From Dryomyza anilis (lineage: Eukaryota > Arthropoda > Insecta > Diptera > Dryomyzidae), in NCBI GenBank assembly GCA_951804985.1, contig OX638133.1:2066501-2130500 (forward strand): a stretch of 64,000 nt of DNA, written 5' to 3'. The notes under the pieces were generated by a model. The model did not search any database and was not told the origin of the DNA. It saw only the letters and a program-made list of their open reading frames with translations. Below, piece after piece: positions 1 to 12,299 of this stretch; position 1 is the stretch's first letter; each line of letters begins with the position of its first letter. The translations under genes and the position numbers were made by a program.

Positions 1-1550
1 AAAACGATACTAAAACTAAATCATTTATGTGGAAATTTTAAGAGATCTGTACATTTAAAGCAAGAACAAGATTGATTTTGGTACTCGAAACGAGATTCAA
101 CGACGAGTTGGTTTTCTTTTTGCATTGATTGAGATCATTTTCGGTAAATTCGATAACGTTTTGAAGATAGAAGAGGAGATATCATTAACGCAATTGCCTT
201 GGGTACAAAAGCGATTCTAAAAAGAAATCGTTTTTGTGCAATTTTAAGAGATTTGGACCATTGAAGCGAGAACGAGATTGATTTTGAACTTGATACTCGT
301 GATTCGATCGATTCAATGACGAGTTGGTTTTCTTTTTGCAATGATTGAGATTATGAACTCGGTGTGAGCTCGAAAACGAAATAGTTTTCGATAGTTTTGA
401 TATCGTTTTGAAGATAGGAGTGGAGATAGCATTAACGCAATTGCCTTGGGTACAAAAGCGATTCTAAAAGGAAACCATATTTGTGCAATTTTAAGAGATT
501 TGGACATTTGAACTGAGAACGAGATTGATTTTGATACTCGTGAAGATCGACGAAGATGACAAGTTCAGTGTAAGCTCGAAATCGATATTGTCTTCGGTTG
601 ATTCGATGTCGTTTAGAGTATAGATGTAGAAGTTTGTCCAGATGCGATAAAGAAATCGTTTTCAAATTTGAGAATTCAAGAAATTTATTAAAATTTACTA
701 GTCTCGCATCAGTTTAGAACGTGTAGTTTAGAACTCTATTTTTTCTCTTAGCTTAAATCAGGATAAATTAATGCGTTTGAGTTAAAACTTCTTTTATAAG
801 TTCAGTCTCTCTCCTTTTATTTGTATTCACAATTGATTTATAAATAAAAATGCAAAAACATAAATTGCATCAAAACCAACTATTTCCTAAATATATCTAG
901 CTAATGAACTCATCAAATTGTGCAAAAGTCCATCACTCACCGTTGTCTTTCGGGTACGCAGCCCGTTAAACATGAAACTTGCGTTAATCAGATGGCTGTT
1001 GCATGTGTTTCTGGTTTGGGAATGAAAGTTTCGCATACACTTTAAGTTAACATAGTATGTTTAATTAAAGTCATGTTTTTGTTTTTTTTTTCTTTTTAAG
1101 TTATTCAATAGTTAACATTTAGGTGTTTTTTTTTGTATTTTGTAAGATCTTTATCCTGAACTTGTACTGACTATAGTTCATTTCCGGTGCTCGTCACTAC
1201 ACTGCGATGATATTTGTGACAAGTCGACAGAACAGAATTTGAAGTATGCGAATTTGAAATTTGCATATACCCATTTTTAATATCATAATTATTTATTTCT
1301 AATTCCCAACTAAACATCTCGGAGTTTGATATTATAATAGATTGTTTTTCAAATTTTTGGGTCATGTATAATTTATCTATATTTTAGCTTATTATATTTA
1401 CCATTATATGTTGTAGTTATCAGCCTCCAGTAGATTTTAATAATACGTATATTTTTTAAGTATCGAATCATGGAGTGTTTTTTTTTTTTATTTCTTGGAG
1501 TGCAAAATTTGTTGTCTCATATGCAATTTATGCTTTGTTTCTCGTTTCAG
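1..1550. other. Intron of gene 1 (5' side), no exon recognised
   Basis: This stretch precedes the first visible exon of the left-hand protease gene and ends in a good splice acceptor (pyrimidine-rich, CAG at 1548-1550). I see no coding exon in it. The first 560 bases hold a degenerate direct repeat, annotated separately; 700-1470 is AT-rich with no structure I can support. The exons for the signal peptide or anchor of gene 1 must lie left of the window or be too short for me to recognise here. Confidence 0.5.
25..560. repeat. Degenerate tandem repeat, about 2.5 units of 217-247 bp
   Basis: Blocks recur in the same order. GAGTTGGTTTTCTTTTTGCA lies near 105 and again at 321; a run around CATTAACGCAATTGCC lies at 183 and 430; GAGAACGAGATTGATTTTGA occurs twice later. 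The spacing differs (217 versus 247) because the second unit carries about 30 extra bases. Motifs such as TCGATAACGTTTTGAAGAT resemble the TCGATATCGTTT-type repeats elsewhere in the window (6.7, 21.6, 37.1, 55 kb). Confidence 0.6.
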
Positions 1551-4500
1551 TGATTCCCCAAACGTGCCGCTTTCGTGGCCACAAGTTCGAGTGCGGCCTT
1601 TCCATTTCTTGTGTGCTGGGCGGCGGTAAACCTCTTGACCTCTGTTCGGGCGGCATGATCTGGTCTTGCTGTGTGGACAAAGACCTGGAGTCGGAGAACA
1701 CGCAATCGAGTCAAGTGAATAATACCAGTGAGTATGCGCAGTGCAATTTATGATAATTTAAGTGAATTTTAAATTGTTAAAAAAATTAAACAATTTTTAA
1801 ATAAAATTTTATTTATACTTTGAATTTAAAGTGTTTATATAAAATTAAAAAAAAAATATATATGTATAACCGCAACAGTGTTTAACAAGCTTTGTTATAT
1901 AGCTTTTCTTTTAAACTAAAATCCAATTATTAGCTCTGCTTTTATTTCTAGAAGTAGACAATTTTTTATTCTATGTATAAATAAGTTATAATGTTGGCAT
2001 TTTCCTTTATTTTTCTTTAGAAAAAAAACAAAAGGTATTTATGAATAATTTTTTATATTTCACATATTATAAAAATGTTCATTTTAAATTTTTATTGATT
2101 TTTATCTCCATAACTGTTTGAGATAAGTTCTTCAATTTCAAAACTTAAATTCTATAAGGAATTTAGTATAAACTACTTTTTACATTTTAAAAATCCGCTA
2201 AATAGTTCCAAAAATAATGAGGCTTACCACTATTTCAGCCACTATTAGACACACTATTCCGCGCAACATTGCTTAATGCAACACAACGCAGTGAGTGTTG
2301 CACTAAGTTCGCAGCAACACGCAACACTCCATTATGTTGCACTGGCTGAAGTGCAGCGGTGCGCAACATTCGCAGTGTAGCCATCCGCACACAAAACCGA
2401 TCACGCAATGAAAATAAAACTTTAAATTAAAATTTAAAATAAATAATAAAACGACAACGTTGATCAACATATTTGGTAATATGTAATTTATACTAATTTA
2501 TTAATGATATATGTTGCAAATATCACAGAGGCTTCCGGAGTTTTTTAAGAATATTTCAAAATCTACCGCAAAAAATTCGACTGAGGCTATAAACGGTCTA
2601 ACGTTTAATGCGGGAATATAAACCAAAACGTTTAAAGCCGTTGGAATTTAAAAAACCTTGATCGTTATCCAACATAGAACAAAAATTCTTCAATATGATG
2701 AATTTATTCATAAATATTATGAATTGTTTCACCATCTACAAGATTCATCATATACAAACGAGTAATTAGCGGAGTGTCTAGCATGTCTAGTTCAAGAGAT
2801 ATTTAAATATGAACAACCATTTCATTAAAATCGAAAAGGTAAAATCTCAATTTTGACTTTTTTTGGTCGATTTGGTGTGGAATGGCCCATATATGAAATT
2901 ATTCGTACTATCGAACATCATAGTGAAGAACGATGAATTTGAATCGTTATATTGATGAATTTGTTCATAATATTTATGAATAAAATATTTTTTACGAATT
3001 TTTCAAAAAAAAAAAAAAAATTTAAAATAATTCGAAGGTTTGTTGTAAAAATTTTATTTAAAAAAATTTCAGAAAAAAAAAATTTTTTCAATAGAAAAAT
3101 AAATTAAAAAAAAAATTTTTGTTTGCTATTTTTTTTTAGAAAAACATTTTTTTATTTATCATAATTTATCAAAAAAAATGTTTTCGAAAACAAAAAAATG
3201 TTGAAACAAATATTTTTTTTATATATATAACTTTTTATTAAAAAAAGTTGTAATAATAAATAAATATATTATAAAACATTTTCCTAATTTATGCATATCG
3301 TGCAAGCATTATATAAGAAATAACATACAAGAACTACTTGAGAACTGAGAAGTACGACAAAAAAATGAACGAAAAATAAATATTTTGATTGAAATTTGGT
3401 TTGATGATCAGCATTCTTCAATAAACAGATTTTAAAATGGATTTATATTCCTCAGTCTCTTCATTTAAGTCGATCAATTCATGTATAGTGACCGTCTCTT
3501 CATATAGTATTCCGTGTGCCAGTCTGTCATTCCGTATGTAATCTATTCATCAATCTGTCCGTCAGTCTGTTGAAATTCGGAATACAGGAAATCCAGAAGA
3601 GATAGATCAGTGAATCTACGAACTTAAATTACTTGAATACGTAGACTGTCTGCTATATAATATGGACGTGATCGACCTTTGGTCTATATTCCCTCCACTT
3701 TTGTATATATACCTCACAAAACTCTCAAAGCCACAGCAGAGTTTACCGGAAGAAGTAATTTTATTTTCAATACACTTTATATCGAAACATATAAAAATAA
3801 TGTCAAATTAATGACTCTATTTAAATACACAAACAACAAGAAAATATATAAATCTACCCAATAATGTGCCAATCTTTATGTAAAATTTTATTTATTTTTA
3901 TCAAAAACAATGACAACAAAATTGTTCTCCAACCGCTTCCACTACTCAACAGGCGACATCATACACTTGCATGACATATATCCAGATTTGTCCAACAACA
4001 AGCATTACCTCAACATCCACGACACCCCTTCCCCGTCCACCTCCTCTACCGCCGCATCCACATTCCCACATAGTCACACCTATTCACATGCTCACGGTGA
4101 CTATGCGCCTCATGCTTTGGCATCCGGTTCACGCCCACATGCCCACCATCACCACTACAACAGCAACAATGATCCGCCACACTATCAAGCCACGCCCACA
4201 GTTTACACTACAAACCGCCCACATAATCCGTATAAACCCACCAACATATATCGTCCCCCCTTGGCGAGCATTACGAACAACATCAACCACTGGGAGCAAG
4301 AAATGAATCACTTGGGACTTGGCTCTTCGGGCAGTAGCAGCAGCAGCACCTCGGGCATTACTAATCATCTGGATAGCTTTTTCGATGTTGTAGCGCCATC
4401 AACGCACGTTGATGCGGCCGATGAACGACCGCCGCCGGAACTGCTGCCGCACGCACAGGCCTTCGCGGTGGGCAATGTGCTCGACTTGAATGCGGGAGAG

Positions 4501-5718
4501 ACGGGCGAGAACAACAACAACGGCGGCGGCGGCGGCGGCTACAATTCAGATGCCGCATATCGTCCTGTGCCGGGTACATGTTGCAACATTTTAATGGTGT
4601 TATTTGGAAGAACTTTGTAGTACCTTTTTCATTTGTATACGATTTGCACGTCATACCATATAGTTCGTATTCTTTATTTTCGGATTCAAGTGGTTTTTCT
4701 TTACTGCACTTTTATAGTTCTCTTTCTTCTTTACTCTCTCATAGTATTTATTTTCTGCTTTATTTGTTAAATTTTACTCAAACCGATTTAAATCATATTT
4801 TTAACCTCTTAACATTTTTAGGTTGTGGCGAAATATTCACGCGTTCCAATCGCATCGTTGGCGGACACTCGTCCGGCTTTGGTTTGCATCCCTGGCAAGT
4901 GGCGCTGATCAAGAGTGGCTTTCTGTCGCGAAAACTGAGCTGCGGTGGCGCACTGATCTCGAATCGTTGGGTGGTCACTGCGGCACATTGTGTAGCAACG
5001 TGAGTATTGCCATTACCTTTTTAGAATTTCCACTAATCTGCTGATCGCACATTTCCACTTTAGCACCACCAATGCGAACATGAAAATCCGCCTGGGCGAA
5101 TGGGACGTTCGCGGCCAGGAGGAACGTCTCAATCACGAGGAATACGGCATCGAACGCAAGGAGGTGCATCCGCACTATAACCCTGCTGACTTCAAGAACG
5201 ATCTGGCTTTGATCCGACTCGATCGCAATGTCATCTATAAGCAGCACATCATACCGGTCTGTCTGCCGCCACCAGCCACGAAGCTGATCGGCAAAATGGC
5301 CACCGTTGCAGGTTGGGGTCGCACACGGCATGGTCAGAGCACAGTACCGTCCGTATTGCAGGTAGGGTTTTTCTTTTTCTTAATATTTGAACCACGTATT
5401 AATCGCTGAATCTATTTGCAGGAAGTGGACGTGGAGGTGCTTTCGAACGATCGTTGTCAGCGCTGGTTCCGTGCCGCTGGACGACGTGAAAACATACACG
5501 ATGTGTTTTTGTGCGCCGGCTACAAGGAGGGCGGACGCGACTCTTGTCAGGGTGACTCTGGTGGTCCGCTGACGCTAACGCTCGATGGCCGGAAAACCCT
5601 AATAGGACTGGTGTCCTGGGGCATCGGCTGCGGACGAGAACATCTACCGGGGGTTTATACGAATATACAGAAATTTGTTCCTTGGATCAATAAGGTGATG
5701 GCAAACGATAATGTATAG
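1551..5718 (+). CDS. Clip-domain trypsin-like serine protease, CG8172-like (3' part, five exons)
   Basis: Exons by splice signals and phase: 1551-1727, 3953-4573, 4822-4999, 5064-5361 and 5422-5718 (stop TAG 5716-5718). Phases agree at every junction (1, 1, 2, 0). Exon 1 encodes a six-cysteine knot (C-x7-C-x5-C-x10-C-x7-CC), the clip-like domain of Stubble-type proteases. Exon 2 is a Ser/Pro/His-rich linker with a poly-Asn/poly-Gly run. The last three exons form an S1 trypsin domain: activation site SNR|IVGG, catalytic His codon 4986-4988 (TAAHC), Asp 5200-5202 (NDLAL), Ser 5557-5559 (GDSGG). An Asp codon at 5539-5541, six residues before that Ser, predicts cleavage after Arg/Lys. A Cys just before the activation site and one in PVCLP should link pro- and catalytic chains. 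It resembles Drosophila CG8172 from memory. The N-terminus lies outside the window. It is probably secreted or membrane-tethered. Confidence 0.9.
1728..3952 (+). other. Gene 1 intron with dispersed repeats
   Basis: This intron runs from the GTGAGT donor at 1728 to the CAG acceptor at 3950-3952. The ATG at 3910 lies inside it, so the open frame upstream of 3953 is not protein: only entry at 3953 keeps phase with the previous exon. The intron holds a block at 2240-2370 with repeated GCAACA/TGTTGC motifs, and a repeat at 2690-3010 built of TTCATAATATTGAA-like dyads. A segment at 3330-3430 recurs near 53.85 kb. The rest is AT-rich filler. Confidence 0.7.
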
Positions 5719-5880
5719 TGGTGAATGTGCTACCTAAACACACCACCTACCATTTAATCCGCTTTGCCACGTGATTCATGTTTATCTCTGGGTTGTTAGA
5801 GTTAAGACATTTCTTGTATACAAATATATCTCGGGACATATTCACTGCACCATTAGGAGAAATCAAAATTGACAAATCAC

Positions 5881-5886
5881 AATAAA
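5881..5886 (+). terminator. Likely polyadenylation signal of gene 1
   Basis: This is the first canonical AATAAA after the stop codon, about 165 bases downstream, followed by T-rich sequence. A second AATAAA lies near 6303. The choice is an inference; a 3'-end read would settle it. Confidence 0.5.
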
Positions 5887-7760
5887 TTCAAATTTATTTC
5901 TATATACCCTAGTAGAGAGATTTTCTAAATTCCAAGTGATGGGGTCATGATCGAGAACTGATCACTAATTACATGATATTATCATCTAAATATAATGATC
6001 AATTCCCGATTCTGATCCTAGTACAATTGCTTCTAAGGTTCTTATTTACCTCTTATTTGCCGTAATGGAAACAACATTATATTTTTTAAGTTTTAAAACA
6101 TTAAAACCTATACTTTAAATATAAATTATAATATTCAACTAATGGTACAGTGATATGCCGAGATTTTAGAGTTAATACCTTATTTTTAGTAATTTATTTA
6201 ATTTAAGAAAATCAGCATTTTCAAGAAGTACATGTAATGTATGGTATGTACATATATAGTTTTTTTTATATTTTTGTTATATAATTAAAATGTAGAATGA
6301 AAATAAAATGTGAACATTTTATAATTTAATTTGTTTTCAATCGTATTAATATATGAGACTTATTTTCTGAAATTTAATAGGTAAGATTTTTTTAAATAAC
6401 TTTTTAATTTATTAGTTAATTGTTTTTAAGTATATATATATAATCAAATATTTTAATATTAATGTTTGTATTACTTTAATAACTGAATATAAAAAAAAAT
6501 AATATTTATTGTCGAACTCAGTTCAATTTGTCCAATGTTGAAATTCAATATTCCCAGTAAAATTGGAATACACTTCTATTATTTTCTATACATACCATAA
6601 ACTTACAGTTTAAACAAAAGGCCTTTTGTTGACGATTTTATGAGATCTAATATAACTTTTGAACTAATCGATTTTAGTTACCATATATTCACAAATAAAG
6701 AGTACTACAACCCAGCAAACCAAACGATATCTTAACGATATCGAAACGATTGCTTTATAGGTCCAAATTGTCGTTTTCGAATATCTATAATGATACGAAA
6801 ACGATACGGTTCTCGATAAAAATGAACCTATCTATAATGATATTTTTATTTTTTGTCATTATAGATATCGAGTTGATATTGAAATAGTTTTCATTTTCAC
6901 TCCCCAGTACATAGCACTTTGTATCTGGCAAGACCTTGAGCCCGCAAAAACAATATTTTTGCAATAACTCTATTTTAGGTCGAAAAACAAACAACAATTT
7001 ACAAAATTTATATTTTCAGAAAATTTTATTTCTTGTAGTAAAATCTAAAGAGCCACATAATTCAATTTTAAAATATTTTGAGTTTCACATCGAAAATTTA
7101 TCATTATTTCATCGAATACAAAATTATCGTCAAATGGTTTGTAGCGCATTTTCAAAAAGTATTAGATAATGTCGATATTTCGAAAACATCTCCAGATTAC
7201 AATTGTTAGATCCCATTTTTAAAATTGTTTAAACAGGGCATACTTCTTTGAAAAATGGCTCCTTTGAAAAACTAACTTAAAATTTATTTTTTTTATTAAA
7301 TTTAAATGTCTACAATTCTAACTAAAAATTTAATTTTTAATTGAAATTAATCAAGTGGAAATTTAGTTCAAAATGATATAATTGTCTATCCGTCTTGTCT
7401 GACTTCAAATTTAAAACGCGAGCTATTTATCTGCTAATCTGAATATTTTCCTTAATAAGTTTTCATGATCATATCCTAATGCCTTATCGTATGCTGATCA
7501 GGGACTGATATGAAATAAGACTAACAATCTTAACAAATTTCCAGTCGTAAAATTATTCATTAAAAATTAAAATTTTAACAAAATTAACTTCACAAATATT
7601 TTTTTTTGGTAAAAAGTACGTTAAAATGTTTACAAAAAGAAATATTTAAACCCCCAATTTCATTCTCCGATTTTGATAAAACTTTGATAAACCACAGTCA
7701 ATAGTTAGGATATTTATTTAAATAATTATTTAATATAATTAAAAAATAAAAACCAGTAGG
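5887..7760. other. Intergenic, AT-rich, decayed small repeats
   Basis: No gene is seen. 5907-6020 contains a fragment of the CCCTAGTAGA...GATCAT repeat family that is complete at 34473-34901. 6715-6900 contains a copy of a family whose end reads CCCAGCAAACCAAACGATATC, with TCTATAATGATA dyads; relatives lie near 43.55, 54.95-55.07, 55.8 and 61.5 kb. The remainder is low-complexity AT-rich DNA. Confidence 0.6.
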
Positions 7761-7764
7761 ATAG

Positions 7765-8490
7765 GTTAGGTCGCATGGGAAATTTTGAAATAGGGTTATT
7801 GTGATAGTTGGAGTGATGAAGTTAGTAAGAATTATGAATTTTGTAGTAAGTCGAAGCCAACTATAAATACCCTACACATATGTGATAATGTCTGTGGTGA
7901 TGACTTAAAGTGGTACATGAATTTTGTAGGTCACCAGAGTTTACAAATCCTGAAAATAACTGAAATTGCTGAAGAATTTCTTTTTATTTGATACCCATAG
8001 GGACAAATGGGTAGGTTACCGAATTTCAATTTTTTTTTTCAGAACCGCAAGTCGTTTTCCGAGAAAACATTATTTTCATATATTTGAGCATAAAGGCAAT
8101 ATATATTTGGCAAAAAAAGTTCACTTAAGCTTGTATAAAGTAAAATTCATCCGTAGATGTAAATTTTGTGAGGTATTTGAACATAAGTGGTCGGTTCGCA
8201 GGTCACAAAGGTCCGATCATGCCAATTTTCTTGTTGGTACAGCGTAATCTAAATTAGAAATTTCATTGATCTAGCATTTCTAATTTTTCCGTAATCGTGT
8301 CTGACAGACAGACAGACGGACATACAGATGAACGGACAGACAAACGGACATCGCTAAATCGACTCAGGAGGTCATGCTGAACAAGAATATATATATACTT
8401 TTCCATACCGGAGATGCTTTCTTCTGGGTGTTACAAACGGCGTACCAAACTGAATATACCCTTTCACTCTTAGTGTAGGGTATAAAAAAT
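7765..8490 (-). repeat. 700-bp interspersed repeat, copy A
   Basis: The reverse complement starts with TACCCTACACTAAGAGTGAA, runs through TTGTTCAGCATGACCTCC, a short GTCT microsatellite and TCCATTGTGACC-like text, and ends near CCCATGCGACCTAACC. Copies B (32906-33580) and C (38156-38832) lie on the + strand and D (37510-37840) is a decayed minus copy. Texts of this kind are common in fly genomes as far as I recall; the class is unknown to me. I see no intact ORF. Confidence 0.75.
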
Positions 8491-8620
8491 ACGGTAAAAA
8501 ATAGGGTAAAAAAATCCAACCCACTCTTGTTTTTCAATAAAATTGTTTTATTTATTGATTTTACAGAAAAAAAAATCAACATTTTTAATTGAAGCGAACT
8601 GGATATTAAAATAAACGTGG

Positions 8621-9388
8621 ATTCCAGCAAGACATGTCATCAATGATTCCTCAATGAATCCCCTATGTCAGGTGGGAAACATCGATGACCGACAGCATTT
8701 TCGCCCCTGAATGCACTGATGACATTTTCATACAAATGCCCTCCGCATAATATAGCATTAACGATGTCATGCACGTCATTCATCAAGGAAGTCACAAATG
8801 ATTGTCATACATAATATATTTTTTTACTATTTTATTTATTTTTTAATTTATTTATATAATTTTTATTATTTTTTAATACATATTTTTTTTTATTTATCTT
8901 ATTTTATTTATTATTCCAATTTTATTATTTTCTTCGGTTCTCGGTTGGAATGGTATATGTGTACTTGCTAATGTCAATAACGAACTTCACTAACGGCCAT
9001 CATCTATCAACAATATTACTGCTTATTAAAAATTGGTCCCTCAATTTGTACCTATGAATTATATGGCAGGGTGACATCGAACACAAAAATTCAGTTTTAC
9101 GCGTAAATGCTGCCCTTAGACGTATGTTTTAGGCATTTCACATTGCATTTCACAACGTAAATGCTGCATACCTTTAGGGGCATGTGACGTGAATGTTAAT
9201 ATTCATCAATGACATCATCAAACACATTTCATCATATATCATGTATATATGACATATGGTGTATGACGTCTTTAATGCAATGTCATTTATGAAATTGATG
9301 TATACATATTCATCAATGACAAAATTTCTAATGTACTCGATTCATCATTGATGACCTTGTCGTGAATGATGCCATTTCCTGCTGGGAT
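8621..9388. mobile_element. Candidate terminal-inverted-repeat element rich in CATCA/TGATG
   Basis: The left end has ATTCCAGCAAGACATGTCAT and the right end reads, in reverse complement, ATCCCAGCAGGAAATGGCAT; both continue into CATCAATGAT-like text. The interior repeatedly uses ATGACATCAT-like words in both orientations, plus an AT-rich centre (8815-8935). I see no transposase. The target duplication is not clear, so the ends are approximate. Confidence 0.45.
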
Positions 9389-9486
9389 ACTATGGAGTTC
9401 GGAGGGTGACATTGACTTCTTATGGGCGGGATTAGATAAAGGGGAGTGGCACCTCCCATACAACGTAAACTTTCAAAACGATAAAA

Positions 9487-10330
9487 CTCCGCTTTGCACC
9501 AACTACGAACTTGAGACAAAAAACAAAAGCAAAAACACAAAACAAAAGCAAAAGCAAAAACACAAAAACAGGAGCACAATTTTATTATGCTAAAACAAAA
9601 ACAACAACAAAACAACAGCAAAAACACAAAAACAGAAACAAGAAAAAAAACAATAGCAAAAATACAAATACAAAAACAAAAACGCTAAAACGAAAAAATA
9701 AAAACAAAAGCAAAAAACAAAAAACAAACAAAAAAAAATGAAAAAAACACCAAAAAAAGCAAAATAAAAAAAAACAAAAGCAAATAAGCTAAAACAAAAG
9801 CAACAATACAAAAACAAAAAACTCGGCCTTAAACTAGCTACGAACTTGAGACAAAAAACACAAATACAAAAAAAATAAAAGCAAAAACACAAAACAAGAG
9901 CAACATTTTGATTTTTGCAAAAACAAAAACAACCACAAAATCACAAAACAATAGCAAAAACATAAAACAAGAATAAAAAAAACAAAATAAAAAATACAAA
10001 TACAAAAACACTAAAACAAAAGAAAAAATACAAAAACAAAAGCAAAAAATAAAAGTAAAAACACAAAAGCAAATATGCTAAAACAAAAGGAGCAATACAA
10101 AAACAAAAGCAAAAATCCAAACACAAAATAGTAAAATCAAAAGGAAAAACACAAAGTCAATCCAAAATACAAAATCAATAGCAAAACCAGAAACAAACAA
10201 ATAAAAAAAACAAAATCAAAAGAACAAACCAAAACCAGAAATGGGAAAAACACAAAACTTTAAAACATAAAAAATATTCATAAAAACCAAAAGAAACAAA
10301 AACAAAAATGACGCACAAAAAACAAAAACC
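9487..10330. repeat. CAAAA/AAAAGC low-complexity tract with a 335-bp duplication
   Basis: About 0.8 kb consists of A-rich words (ACAAAAGC, CAAAAACA) with almost no T on this strand. The phrase CTACGAACTTGAGACAAAAA occurs at 9503 and 9838, and matching variants follow each, so the tract is at least two tandem units of about 335 bp. Long minus-strand frames here translate to Phe/Cys runs and are artefacts of composition. Confidence 0.75.
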
Positions 10331-10699
10331 CCCGTTGCGCAGCCCGGTAACGAAATACTAGTAGAAATTATTAAAATATTTGTAATGCTCAAAACAATAA
10401 GTTTTAAATGAAAAACCCGTATTTTTGGGGAAAATGTGTACTTTCTAAGATTAAAAAAATACATTAAGTTGACAACACTGTTTCCCGTACTCTTTCAAAT
10501 CGAATCAACGCTCTTTCATTCCACACATGTGGATCGTATGTTACAACTACCGAAACCGACCAAACTCAGGCTGGCTCTCTCAGTTCTTTTTTGTCATGCT
10601 TCTCTATTTCTGTTTGAACAAGTTTTCTTACCAATTCTTTTCGGTTGGTCTTTTACGCTTGCGTAGAGTTGACCAAAGAAATGACTACAAGTTGTTGTT

Positions 10700-10945
10700 T
10701 GGTTTCAGTTGGAGAGGAACATCTTCAGTGTCAAGGTCTCAAGTTCAGAGCAGCCGTGCAGAGTTGAAGTTGGAAACGGATTTTTTCCTTCAATTTCTTG
10801 AATTTAACTTGAGCGAGCACTGAAGAATTTTGTTAGTGCGTGAATTTAAAATTTTGAAAAAGTTCAAAAAGTTTTTACAAACTTAAAATAAAATAAATTA
10901 AAAATTAAAAACAGTGCATTGTATGAAGTGAGCCAGTGACAAAGG
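10700..10945 (+). promoter_or_regulatory. Candidate promoter and 5' leader for gene 2
   Basis: TCAGTT at 10705-10710 fits the fly initiator with +1 at 10707, and AGGTCT at +28 to +33 (10734-10739) matches five of six downstream-promoter-element positions. A purine-rich leader follows, and AAG|GTTAAG at 10945 could be a donor. The first coding exon of gene 2 starts directly at a splice acceptor, so its gene needs an upstream noncoding exon; this is one candidate, the blocks at 11.3 and 17.4 kb being others. Confidence 0.3.
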
Positions 10946-11329
10946 TTAAGAATTTTAAATTTTTAAACGAAGAACAAAAAAAGAAAATATTAAAACATCT
11001 ATGGATTGCAATTAAAATATTTGAAGATCAATTATGAGAGATTCAATATAAAAAAAGAATAAATATTTGAGTGTTGTTGTTGTAGTGTAAAAAAAGCTGG
11101 TTTGTGTCTCAAGTTAATGGTTGAAATTTGTAATTAAAAAATAAGAAGAAATGATAAGAAAAATATTTAAAATTGTGTGCTGAGCATTTTGAGTTATACT
11201 TGAGGCATATTTTAAAAATACACCGCACAAAAATACGTTGTTTTGTAATTATTTAACAGATAATTAAAACAAAAAAGAAAATTGCTTTCGTGAAATAATT
11301 TTTGACAAATTTTTCAATTTCACGCACGC

Positions 11330-12280
11330 ACACAGCCGCACTTGGCTATATCCAACACGACTTGACCGACACTCAGCTGCTGATTAATATTATAATGTGA
11401 AAGCGCTCAGCCCGCATTAATTCTTCATTCAGCCAGGCAGCTAAATCCAAAGCCAAAGATACAGTCGCAGCCCGCAGCCGGCAGTCGCACGCCCCCCGCG
11501 CCCGGCCGCGCACAGTAGCAGCACGCGCTGCGACCGCGGAGTAGCTGCTGGTGCGGCTGCTGCTACTACCGAGGCTCAAACTTAATTTAAATGTTGACGC
11601 AGCGACGAATGTTGGCCTGAATCAGAACCGTTATGCGCGTCGCGTTGCTCTACGCAGCAGCGAAACTTGGTCGCCTCTCTGTGTGCTGCGTGCGCCTCGC
11701 GACTCGTCACGTCGTTGGTCGGTGCGACTATTCGGCTGTTCGTCTTTCTGTCGGTCGTTGTTAAAAGCCATTATTTCGCTGTGGCTGTGGCTCTTTGACT
11801 GTTTCTTCTTTTGCATTTCTGTTATTTTCGCTGTTGCTGCTACTTTGGCCAAAACACAGACCTCGGTGCTTTTCTCTTTTGGTCTTTCATTGTCTCAGCC
11901 GCGTTCTTTTAACGGCGCTGTTTTGCTGTCTTCCTGCGCCACCTCGGACGCGCGCGCGCATTCAACTCGTTCTTCGTTCTTCGTGCCAGGAAGTTGTTGT
12001 TATGTTCGCAGTTTGCTGTGTGGCAACTTTGGCTCTATGTGAGTCGAATCGAGACGAGTCAAGTCGTTGGAGTCGCATCGCATTCGATCGTCTTCGCGGT
12101 CGTCGGTTGTCTTTCTCACGAGCTCCATCAGTGCCGGCCACCGCTGTTTGAGTTGGTCGTAAAGTCTCTGAGTGCTTGTTCTTGCTTCTTTATCTGACGA
12201 TTCTTCAGTCGGTGTAAAATTTTCAGGCGATTTCGACCGACATACCAACCATACTTTTAAGCCCCGCAACACACACAGTT
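11330..12280. other. GC-rich block, possible promoter or 5' UTR
   Basis: Compared with its AT-rich surroundings this block is rich in CG dinucleotides (11470-11560 especially) and in CAG/CTG words. Several overlapping open frames on both strands arise from that composition, and none shows a recognisable protein. A donor-like GTGAGT occurs at 12039. Such islands in flies often mark promoters or long 5' UTRs; here it may belong to gene 2, 14 kb downstream. The strand cannot be decided from sequence. Confidence 0.35.
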
Positions 12281-12299
12281 TATGTTATTCGTTTTTTTT

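Noticed and set aside
3910..3952. Start codon of the long frame 3910-4620 as a gene start
   Set aside because: An acceptor at 3950-3952 is in exact phase with the previous exon, so the ATG is intronic. The frame past 4573 is also intronic.
9590..10126. Minus-strand frames with Cys/Phe-rich protein
   Set aside because: They arise from the A-rich CAAAA tract read backwards; no real protein features.
11373..12272. Overlapping frames on both strands in the GC-rich block
   Set aside because: No frame shows domains, codon preference or splice context, and high GC alone lowers stop frequency.
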